Positions 29,434-39,040 of a stretch of DNA of 64,000 nt are shown here, one piece after another. Within the stretch, counting starts at the first letter, position 1. Each line of letters starts with the position of its first letter. The stretch lies in contig WGLV01000055.1 of the NCBI GenBank assembly GCA_016125385.1, positions 36,695 through 100,694 on the forward strand. The letters are read 5' to 3'. The notes beneath the pieces were generated by a model. It was not told where the DNA came from and made no database searches. It saw nothing but the letters and a program-made list of their open reading frames with translations. The stretch is from a bacterium (GTDB lineage: Bacteria; Hinthialibacterota; Hinthialibacteria; Hinthialibacterales; Hinthialibacteraceae). The position numbers were made by a program, and so were the translations under genes.

Positions 29434-30051
29434 TCAGGGAGTCGCCGAATCCACGGACGCGGTCGAAGACTGGATCAGATCGGTCGCGTTTTGAATCGTA
29501 TCGGCGCGCGGGCGTTTACGCAGACGAGGGTCTTTGATTTCCATGTCGGGGGTAATGCCGTTAACGTCGAGATAGGTGGAGCTGGTGAAGGTGAAGAGAT
29601 ATTGTTTTCCGTCTTTTTTAATAACCGCGATGTTCTGGTGATAGGGATCAACTTCTTCAGAAACATTGCAGAGGATGTACACGTTTTCGGGTTTACGGTA
29701 CCCCGCGAAAGTAAAATCGATCACCAGAAAACTCTGATCGTCTTCTTCCGCAAAGCGAGCGTCGTTCATCACCAGTTGCAGCTGGCGGCCTTCGGATAAT
29801 GCCTTGATCTTATTTGCGAAATAATAATACATCACCTGCTGAGCCGCTTCGATTTCCTCTTTAGAGAGAACCTGATCCATGTTTTTGTCAGCGGCGAACA
29901 GTTCAATTGTGTTGATATAAGGAAAACGTAATTCAAAACCGATTTCTTCGTCCTTAATCGTCACCGTTGAAAAAGAATAGCTGTTGAGATGAGCGTAAAC
30001 CAACGACGGCGCCGCCAGCACCAGTATGAACGGAAACACATATCGTTTCAT
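29434..30051 (-). CDS. Hypothetical secreted protein with EF-hand-like loop (resembles periplasmic N-terminal domain of HupE/UreJ-type proteins)
   Basis: Signal peptide; HLNSYSFSTVTIKDEEIGFELRFPYINTIELFAADKNMDQVLSKEEIEAAQ. Confidence 0.6.
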   Translation of the reverse strand: MKRYVFPFILVLAAPSLVYAHLNSYSFSTVTIKDEEIGFELRFPYINTIELFAADKNMDQVLSKEEIEAAQQVMYYYFANKIKALSEGRQLQLVMNDARFAEEDDQSFLVIDFTFAGYRKPENVYILCNVSEEVDPYHQNIAVIKKDGKQYLFTFTSSTYLDVNGITPDMEIKDPRLRKRPRADTIQNATDLIQSSTASVDSATP

Positions 30052-30139
30052 AAAACGCCTCTCCAACAAACAAACGGCGCGGGAATTCCGCGCCTGAGCG
30101 ATCATGGTTAGGTCTTGATAACGAATACCGCCGCGCTGA

Positions 30140-30427
30140 TTACTCGGTCACGCGCGGAACGCGGAAAAAACGGTCTTCACGGTCCGGCGCGTTTTTAAGC
30201 GCTTCATCGATCTCAAGGCCCGGTCCGACGACGTCATCCCGCATCACGTTTTCCATAGGGACGGCATGCGAAGTCGGTTCAACGCCCTCGATATCAAGTT
30301 CTTTCAGTTTTTCGACGTATTCTAGAATTTCGCCGATATGGCGCGTATACAGCTCGGCCTCGTCGTCCGATAGCTCAAGCCGTGACAACAAAGCAATATG
30401 TTTCAGTTCATCCCGTGAAATACTCAT
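30140..30427 (-). CDS. gatC: Asp-tRNA(Asn)/Glu-tRNA(Gln) amidotransferase subunit GatC
   Basis: ISRDELKHIALLSRLELSDDEAELYTRHIGEILEYVEKLKELDIEGVEPTSHAVPMENVMRDDV. Confidence 0.95.
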   Translation of the reverse strand: MSISRDELKHIALLSRLELSDDEAELYTRHIGEILEYVEKLKELDIEGVEPTSHAVPMENVMRDDVVGPGLEIDEALKNAPDREDRFFRVPRVTE

Positions 30428-30456
30428 ACGTTTTCCTCATGCCGGCGATCGCCAGG

Positions 30457-31095
30457 TCAGCTAGAGTCCGCCGTGGACCGGTTTCCCGACTCCATGCCAT
30501 GATCCGTCTCATCATCCTCGTCTTTTCCGGCGGGAGGCGGAACCAGCAGAATCGGCTCGTTCGCGTTTTCTTTTGGCAGAATCTTATGGATCAGGATATT
30601 AACTTCACGCAGATTTGACAGGCCCAGAGTCTCTTTCAATTCACGATTGAGTTTCTGTTGAAACTCCCGCATGAAATCTGGGATGTTACGATGGAGTTCG
30701 AGCACCATTTTCAGATCGATATCGAGCATCCCATCGATCACTTCCGCATGGACCTGCAATTCACGTACGCCGGGTTCATTGCGGCCTTTGCGCTTGATAA
30801 AATCCTCCACCGCGTCGAGGGAGATTCCAATGGGGCCGTCTTCTTTGGAAAGAATCAGATGTTGACGCAGACGCGGTTCAAAACCCAGCGCGTAAAGCAA
30901 TAGATACATCGCCAGCGCGAGAAAGCCGAATCCCGCCGTGAACATGAGCGCGATTCCCCAGCCAAAATCAAGCATGCGCTCAATCAGCAGGGCGATGTAA
31001 ATCACGAATTCGGAATCCCACAAAACGAGGAATAAGCAAAACGCCGAGAGAAAAAAGAAGGCGATGGAAGAAAGTATGTTAACCAGCGTTTTCAT
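30457..31095 (-). CDS. Alkaline shock response membrane anchor AmaP-like protein
   Basis: Two N-terminal TM segments followed by Asp23-like core; directly downstream of Asp23/Gls24 gene. Confidence 0.68.
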   Translation of the reverse strand: MKTLVNILSSIAFFFLSAFCLFLVLWDSEFVIYIALLIERMLDFGWGIALMFTAGFGFLALAMYLLLYALGFEPRLRQHLILSKEDGPIGISLDAVEDFIKRKGRNEPGVRELQVHAEVIDGMLDIDLKMVLELHRNIPDFMREFQQKLNRELKETLGLSNLREVNILIHKILPKENANEPILLVPPPAGKDEDDETDHGMESGNRSTADSS

Positions 31096-31113
31096 AAAGG
31101 ACTCGATGCCGCT

Positions 31114-31530
31114 TCAGTTGACCACAACCGCTTCGTCGGATTCATGCTCGATGAGCAGAGGTTCTTCCATTTTGGGGTGTTCAAAGACGGATTCAACATT
31201 GACGGCGACATGGCGAACGTTGATGCCCGCGCCGAGTTGGATGGATCGTGCGATTTTGCCTTGTAGTTCGCGCGCTTCCTTAATGATGCGCGCACCGAAT
31301 TCAACGCTCAGAGTCAGAGTGATTTCAACATTGCCTTCGACGAAGTTGATTCGGATAAACTTTTCAGATGTTTTACGGCTGACGTCTTCACCCGGTTTGA
31401 CGCCGGGGAAGCGGAAATTGTGTGTTTTGGCCACTTCGCGGATGATGAAGCGGCGCACGATGGCGGGAGATATCTGAACCCGGCCCAATTCGGTATCAAA
31501 AAAACCGATCATTCCATCCTTCTCCAACAC
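31114..31530 (-). CDS. Asp23/Gls24 family envelope stress response protein
   Basis: LGRVQISPAIVRRFIIREVAKT ... VEITLTLSVEFGARIIKEARELQGKIARSIQLGAGINVRHVAVNVESV. Confidence 0.8.
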   Translation of the reverse strand: MLEKDGMIGFFDTELGRVQISPAIVRRFIIREVAKTHNFRFPGVKPGEDVSRKTSEKFIRINFVEGNVEITLTLSVEFGARIIKEARELQGKIARSIQLGAGINVRHVAVNVESVFEHPKMEEPLLIEHESDEAVVVN

Positions 31531-31599
31531 GAAGCGTTTCGTCTCAAATTATAATGGTTTTCAGATTCCATGACAGGTGAAGTAATGTTCGCCATCATG

Positions 31600-32865
31600 T
31601 CAGGCGTCATTTTCATTATGTTGAAGTGAAAACGGATTCACAATCAAAAATAGCGTTAACATCAGCAATCCCGCCAGTTTTTCATTGAGCAGCAGGGTCA
31701 TCCACCCCGTGGTAAAGGCTCCGCTCCAGTAATTAAAAGGCGTCATCATCAATATCAGCCCCAAGCCGTATACCCACACAAACCGGGCGCGGCCGCTGAA
31801 CACAACGCGCAGCCCCAACGCCATCGCAAAAAACGCCTGCACGAGATAATGATCCCACATCAGGCTGGGCAAAAGCAGCATGGCTATGGTCCATAGCGAG
31901 AATTCCCAGGGAAGGAGTTCATCAGACCGGCGGCGCGTCATCCCCAGCAGCGAGGCGGCGATCAACGCGGCGGTCAGGTATGACGCGGCTTTCGCCATCG
32001 CGGGAGAATCAATCACGCCCGTAGTGGATGGATTATGAGTCAACAGGCGATACCAGACCGCCGACGGGGCCTGGTTGTGGGGTTCGACATGAAAATGCGC
32101 ACCATACGCCGCCCAGGTTGATGATCCGTAACCCATCGCTCGGGCTTCATGTAAAAACTCCAGGTGAGGGGTGACTCCCAGCACGGCGATCGAAATCGCC
32201 CCCGTCGCCGCCAGAGTCAGCATCCCCATGAAGAAGCCTTTCCATTTGCCTTTCCAGAGCAGATACAGCAAGAGAAACGCGGGGCTGACTTTCACCGCCG
32301 CGCCCAGTCCCAGCCAGACGCCCGCGCCGGTTTCCCTGCCCTGAATCAACGCTCGAAGCGCCAACATCAAAACAAGTAACAGGAAGGGATTCATCTGCCC
32401 CGCCCAGTAGCTGCGCTGAAGCGGGAAAAAGACGGCTGAAAACAAAAGCAGTGCGCCCCACCAGAACGATTGCGGTTCGTTTTCATCGCGCAAGCAGTGG
32501 ATCACGATCGCCAGCGAGAGGAGGAACGCGGCGTGCGCGGCCAGATTAAAGACCAACCAGGCGGCGTGATACGGCAACCACGCCAGCGGAATCAGCAACA
32601 AGGCGAAAAAAGGGGGGTAAACGAATGGATTGATGGGTACCGGTTGACCCGATCCGTCGCTAAGCAACTGGTTGGCGGAGAGAAACATCAGTTCAGGATT
32701 ATAAAAATCGCCGCCGCGCCCGGCCAGATATCCCGCCAGGTAGAGGTGTTTGAAATCGTTACGCGAGGTGACGAAGATCGTATCGATTCCCTGATGCTGG
32801 GTGTAGAAGAACACACCCATTACGCACAGAACCAATCCGAACGCCTTCAGACCAAACCGATTCAT
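31600..32865 (-). CDS. Glycosyltransferase family 87 / DUF2029 integral membrane protein
   Basis: Multi-TM; NDFKHLYLAGYLAGRGGDFYNPELM; NPFVYPPFFALLLIPLAWLPYHAAWLVF; LGLGAAVKVSPAFLLLYLLWKGKW. Confidence 0.85.
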   Translation of the reverse strand: MNRFGLKAFGLVLCVMGVFFYTQHQGIDTIFVTSRNDFKHLYLAGYLAGRGGDFYNPELMFLSANQLLSDGSGQPVPINPFVYPPFFALLLIPLAWLPYHAAWLVFNLAAHAAFLLSLAIVIHCLRDENEPQSFWWGALLLFSAVFFPLQRSYWAGQMNPFLLLVLMLALRALIQGRETGAGVWLGLGAAVKVSPAFLLLYLLWKGKWKGFFMGMLTLAATGAISIAVLGVTPHLEFLHEARAMGYGSSTWAAYGAHFHVEPHNQAPSAVWYRLLTHNPSTTGVIDSPAMAKAASYLTAALIAASLLGMTRRRSDELLPWEFSLWTIAMLLLPSLMWDHYLVQAFFAMALGLRVVFSGRARFVWVYGLGLILMMTPFNYWSGAFTTGWMTLLLNEKLAGLLMLTLFLIVNPFSLQHNENDA

Positions 32866-33105
32866 GCTTTTGATTGCGACCCTGTACGCGGCGTTTATTT
32901 TACCGGACCGCCGCGAATTGATATCCCGTATTTAACCGCCGAGAGCCGTCATTCGATAGGGTTTGATGAGGCGATTCTGAACATGCGGGAAACCACGGCG
33001 CATTTACAAGACGGCGGCTCGCCGATACGATTTAAAGGACCGGCAAAGCATGGGTATTGAATGGAAAGACGAACCGTGACGCTCGCCCCGGTTCGAGGAT
33101 GTTTC

Positions 33106-33795
33106 ATGAATTCTTATGACAGGCAATTACTGGACATGTTGCAAAATCAGGTGACCGCGCGCGGGATCAACGATGCGCGCATCCTGGAAGCGATGCAGCG
33201 CGCGCCGCGTCATCTTTTCGTACCGGAGGCCAGTCTCGACAAGGCGTATGACGATCATCCTCTCGCCCTGCCGGCGGAACGAGCCACCATCTCTCAACCC
33301 TACATGGTGGCGTATATGACCGACGCGTTGCGATGCCCGCCGCAATGCCGAGTGCTCGAAATCGGTACCGGATCCGGTTATCAGGCGGCGATTCTGTCGT
33401 TTCTCTGCCGCGAAGTTTTCACCATCGAACGCTACGGCAATTTACGCAACCAGGCCGAAACGACCGTTCACGAACTGGGCAGGATGAACGTTCATTTCAA
33501 GACGGGCGACGGGCTGGAAGGTTGGCCTGACAAAGCTCCATTCGACCGGATCATCATCACCGCCGCCGCACGCAAACCTCCCAAGGCGCTTGCCGAGCAA
33601 CTCGCGGAAGGTGGATCGATGCTGATTCCTCTGGGCGATTCGCAGATTCAGACGTTGACCCGCGTTACTCGAACCGAATCAGGGTTTGAGGCGGAAAAAC
33701 TGATCCCCTGCGTTTTCGTACCCATTATCTCCAATCGCCGCTCTTTAACCGAAGACGAAGACGCCTGCGATTGGATCGAACCCATCGAAATATGA
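33106..33795 (+). CDS. pcm: Protein-L-isoaspartate O-methyltransferase
   Basis: RILEAMQRAPRHLFVPEASLDKAYDDHPLALPAERATISQPYMVAYMTDAL; VLEIGTGSGYQAAILS. Confidence 0.93.
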   Translation: MNSYDRQLLDMLQNQVTARGINDARILEAMQRAPRHLFVPEASLDKAYDDHPLALPAERATISQPYMVAYMTDALRCPPQCRVLEIGTGSGYQAAILSFLCREVFTIERYGNLRNQAETTVHELGRMNVHFKTGDGLEGWPDKAPFDRIIITAAARKPPKALAEQLAEGGSMLIPLGDSQIQTLTRVTRTESGFEAEKLIPCVFVPIISNRRSLTEDEDACDWIEPIEI

Positions 33796-34955
33796 CCGGC
33801 CTCACATCCGCGCAAGCGCTCTTTTTCCAATCCGCCATACAGAACGCGATTCGCGGTCAGCGCGGCGTCCTTAAACTGCGCATATTGCGCGCCGACGATT
33901 CCATCGCGGCGGAACTATCGTCCGAATCGTCCGAAACGGATTTCGTCATTCAGACGGACGGCCGAAAAACCGGCGAGCACATCGTTCGCGGCAATGCGGC
34001 TGAAACGGCGTTGAAGATGCTGACGGAACACGGATCGCGCCTGACGATCGACGATGGGAGGCAAGCCGTACGGCTCGGTGTTCAGAAAGGCAAGTTGACT
34101 CGCGAAACCCTGCCCTCCCAGGCGGCGGAACTAAAAACGCCGATGTGGGCGGTGGGCAAAGCCACCCATCTTGACCCGCGCGAAGCGGCGCCGCTCTTAC
34201 AAACCATCGGCCTGATGACGCCGGAAGGCGAGATCAAGGCTCCGATGCGAAAAAAATTCAAACAGGTCAACCATTTTCTCGACCTGATGGCGCCGATCCT
34301 GAAACGGGAATCTCCCAACAAAGTCTTCACGCTGGCCGATTGCGGCTGCGGAAAGTCTTATCTGAGTTTTGTGCTCTTCTGGTATCTAAGGCGAGTATTG
34401 AATCGAAACGCGCGCTTTTACGGCGCGGATACGTCGGAAAACGTCATTGAAGAAAGCCGGCGGCGCGCGGAGCAACTGCAACTCGACGACATGCGTTTTG
34501 AATGTGCGGCGATCCGGGAGGCTCAACTCCCCGACCAGATCGACCTGCTGGTCAGCCTGCACGCCTGCGATACGGCCACCGACGAGGCGCTCGCCGCTGG
34601 GGCGGCGCGGGGAGCGCGAGCGCTGGCCGCCGCGCCCTGCTGTCAGCATGAATTCGCCCGCCAGATCCAGTCGGCGCCGCATTATCCCATCTCCCGTCAC
34701 ACGCTGTTCAAACACCGTTTCGCTGACCTGCTGACCGATATGGCCCGCTCCTTGTTTTTGGAAGCGCACGGTTATACCGTCGCGGTAGGCGAGTTCGTTT
34801 CGGTCGAGGAAACGCCGAAAAACCTGCTGTTGCGTGCCGAACTGGGCAACGCGAACGCCGAGCAACGCGCCCGGGAATACCAGCGTTTCAAAGAGGCGTA
34901 CGGCGTCTCGCCTTCGATTGACGCCTTGTGGATGGCGCAGACCTCCCGAATCTGA
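33792..34955 (+). CDS. Class I SAM-dependent methyltransferase (METTL25/RRNAD-like)
   Basis: FTLADCGCGKSYLSFVLFWYL motif I; SLHACDTATDEALAAGAARGARALAAAPCCQHEF; ATGA overlap with pcm stop. Confidence 0.78.
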   Translation: MTGLTSAQALFFQSAIQNAIRGQRGVLKLRILRADDSIAAELSSESSETDFVIQTDGRKTGEHIVRGNAAETALKMLTEHGSRLTIDDGRQAVRLGVQKGKLTRETLPSQAAELKTPMWAVGKATHLDPREAAPLLQTIGLMTPEGEIKAPMRKKFKQVNHFLDLMAPILKRESPNKVFTLADCGCGKSYLSFVLFWYLRRVLNRNARFYGADTSENVIEESRRRAEQLQLDDMRFECAAIREAQLPDQIDLLVSLHACDTATDEALAAGAARGARALAAAPCCQHEFARQIQSAPHYPISRHTLFKHRFADLLTDMARSLFLEAHGYTVAVGEFVSVEETPKNLLLRAELGNANAEQRAREYQRFKEAYGVSPSIDALWMAQTSRI

Positions 34956-34971
34956 CGGAACGGCCCCGGCG

Positions 34972-36312
34972 ATGAGGAAACGATCCAACGAAACAACCCG
35001 GCAATGGCTTCACGTCGCGGCGTGTTCATTCGCGCTGCTGTTGCCTTTTCTGCCGGCCCCCTGGGCTTTCGCGCTGGCGGCTTCGGCTTTTGTCCACAAC
35101 ATTCTCATCATGCCGCGGTACGCGCCTCGCATCTATCATGAGAGCGAACGGCTGACAGAAGGTATCGCGACCTATCCGCTGATGGTCGCAATGCTGATTC
35201 TCCTTTTCCCCGACCGAATGGATTACGTCGCCTGCGTGTGGGGCGTTCTCGCGTTTGGAGACGGGTTCTCCAACATGGCGGGACGCCGGTTTCCTCTGGC
35301 CCACCTGGCTTGGAATCCCCAAAAAAGCCTGGGCGGTTTTCTGGCGTTCGGCTTCATGGCCACGCTGGCGGGCGGCTTCTTTCTGTGGTGGGCTGGACCG
35401 GAGATTTCTCTATTTCACCTGATTATGGTTGCGTGGTTCACCGCCTGGTTCTCCGCTGTATTTGAAACCTTGCCTTTACCGTGGGACGACAACATCACCG
35501 TCACCTTCGCCGCCGCGCTGGCGGTCAGTCTACTCTGGCCTCTCGATTTTTCACTGCAAGCGCAAACCGCTGGATTGAACTGGTGGGGCATCGCGATGGC
35601 GATCAACCTGTTGCTGGCGGCGGCCGCGCTTTCCGCCGGATGGGTTTCAGGCGCGGGCGCATTGGGCGGGCTGGTGATCGGCACGGTGATCTTTGTCATG
35701 GGCGGGATGGATTTTTACCTGTTGCTCGTGCTCTTTTTCGTTGCGGCGTCCGTCGCGACCCGTCTGGGTTACCATGAAAAAACATCGATGGGCGCCGCGC
35801 AGGAAAACCACGGGCGGCGCGGAGCAAAGCATGCGCTGGCGAATTGCGCCGTCCCCCTGCTGGCCTCTCTCATGTTCGGATTAACCGACGGCGCCGATTT
35901 CTGGCTGGCGATCTTTTATTGCGGAGCGCTGGCTACCGCGCTCAGCGACACGATTTCAAGCGAACTGGGCCAGCTGTATGGCCGTAATCCGTTCATGCCC
36001 GGCGCGTTCCGCATTGTACCGCCGGGAACCCCAGGCGCGATCTCGATTGAAGGGACGCTGTGCGGGATGGCGGCGGCGCTGATTTTCGCCGCAAGCGCCT
36101 TCATCATGCAGACCATTTCCTTGAATTCCCTGCCCGCCGTGATGCTGGGGGCCTGGATCGGTTTTTACGCCGAATCCCATATCGCCGCGTACTGGAAAAA
36201 TCAGGATATCGAAGTCAATAACGAATGGATGAACCTGCTGAATACCCTGCTCGGCGGGTGCATGGCGGTCGTCATCGCTTATCTGACCCAACGCGCCATA
36301 CTCTTTGTATGA
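34972..36312 (+). CDS. DUF92 (VTE6-like) protein with N-terminal phytol/dolichol-kinase-like (VTE5-like) membrane domain
   Basis: N-term VWGVLAFGDGFSNMAGRRFPLAHLAWNPQKSLGGFLAFG; C-term SAGWVSGAGALGGLVIG ... DTISSELGQLYGRNPFMPGAFRIVPPGTPGAISIEGTLCG. Confidence 0.82.
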   Translation: MRKRSNETTRQWLHVAACSFALLLPFLPAPWAFALAASAFVHNILIMPRYAPRIYHESERLTEGIATYPLMVAMLILLFPDRMDYVACVWGVLAFGDGFSNMAGRRFPLAHLAWNPQKSLGGFLAFGFMATLAGGFFLWWAGPEISLFHLIMVAWFTAWFSAVFETLPLPWDDNITVTFAAALAVSLLWPLDFSLQAQTAGLNWWGIAMAINLLLAAAALSAGWVSGAGALGGLVIGTVIFVMGGMDFYLLLVLFFVAASVATRLGYHEKTSMGAAQENHGRRGAKHALANCAVPLLASLMFGLTDGADFWLAIFYCGALATALSDTISSELGQLYGRNPFMPGAFRIVPPGTPGAISIEGTLCGMAAALIFAASAFIMQTISLNSLPAVMLGAWIGFYAESHIAAYWKNQDIEVNNEWMNLLNTLLGGCMAVVIAYLTQRAILFV

Positions 36313-37052
36313 ACGAAGAAGCCATTCACCACGCGCGTGAAGTGTTGAATTCCGCGGGAAGCGTGTTCGTGCTGACCGGTGCTGGCGTTTCGGCGGAAAG
36401 CGGGGTATCGACGTTTCGCGGCCAGGGCGGTTTGTGGAACAAGATCGATCCGATGACGGTCGCCACCCCGGAAGCGTTTGCACGAGATCCCGAGTATGTC
36501 TGGCGCTGGTATGACGCCCGCCGCGCCGAATTGCAGCATTGCCGCCCCAATCCGGGGCATTTCGCGCTCGCGCAACTGGAACGCAATATCAGTGACTATT
36601 TTCTGCTAACTCAAAACGTCGACGACCTGCACGAACAGGCTGGTTCACGGAATCTCGCGCATATTCACGGGCGTATCTGGGAGGTTCGTTGCACGCGCGA
36701 AGATACCGCATGGGAAGACCGTCGCGCTCCGCTGCCCGAGATTCCTCCGCGATGTCCGCAATGCGGCGCCCTGCTTCGCCCCAACGTGGTATGGTTTGGC
36801 GAGATCATCAACCGTGAAGCGATCGATCGAACGGAGCGATTTCTCGCCGAACGCGAAGTCGATACGGTAATCATCGCCGGAACGCAGGCCCAGTTTCCCT
36901 ACATCATTCATTGGGCTCAATCGAGCCGGGGCGCGCGTGGAACCCTGATCGAGATCAATACGGAGGAGACGGCGTTTTCCCCCTACGCCGATCTGTCGCT
37001 ACGTGGAGCGTCTGGCGTCATCCTTCCTCAAATCGTTCGCGATTTTGCCTAA
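36309..37052 (+). CDS. SIR2 family NAD-dependent protein deacylase
   Basis: VLTGAGVSAESGVSTFRGQGGLW; LTQNVDDLHEQAG; HIHGRIWEVRC; CPQCGALLRPNVVWFGE; ATGA overlap with upstream gene. Confidence 0.94.
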   Translation: MNEEAIHHAREVLNSAGSVFVLTGAGVSAESGVSTFRGQGGLWNKIDPMTVATPEAFARDPEYVWRWYDARRAELQHCRPNPGHFALAQLERNISDYFLLTQNVDDLHEQAGSRNLAHIHGRIWEVRCTREDTAWEDRRAPLPEIPPRCPQCGALLRPNVVWFGEIINREAIDRTERFLAEREVDTVIIAGTQAQFPYIIHWAQSSRGARGTLIEINTEETAFSPYADLSLRGASGVILPQIVRDFA

Positions 37053-37338
37053 TTAACGGCGCTTTTTCACGTTAACTCAATTTTCACGCTCAATCGGCTA
37101 TACTGTTATCGTCGTCAGGAAAACGATCGGATTGATCGAAGCGGAAATCGGTTTTCCCTATGATTTTCGCGGGCTTATTCATAGTTCAATTTGAACGTTT
37201 TCCGATAGTATCCATTGAACTCACCGCACGGCAAGGATCGCCTCGACAATGTCGCACTGCGGTCCGGTTAACCACATCATCGCTTAAACACAAACACACT
37301 CATGGAATTCAATAAAAACGGATTGAGGATTTTTTGAT

Positions 37339-38940
<1,602 letters not shown>

Positions 38941-39040
38941 ATGGAATGGCGTGCTGGTTCCATGAACGGGAAAGGCTATACTTTGCCGCTACCGAATCCA
39001 TAGAACACAAGCGGTCTCCAGTAATTATCCAATCAAACGC

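Noticed and set aside
32470-33060. 196-aa plus-strand ORF as a complete gene
   Set aside because: Most of it is antisense to GT87; only the last ~64 codons are outside, kept as a low-interest fragment.
37053-37338. Possible riboswitch or ncRNA in the 286-bp gap upstream of the GNAT-nitrilase gene
   Set aside because: No recognisable conserved RNA motif or strong hairpin; likely promoter region.
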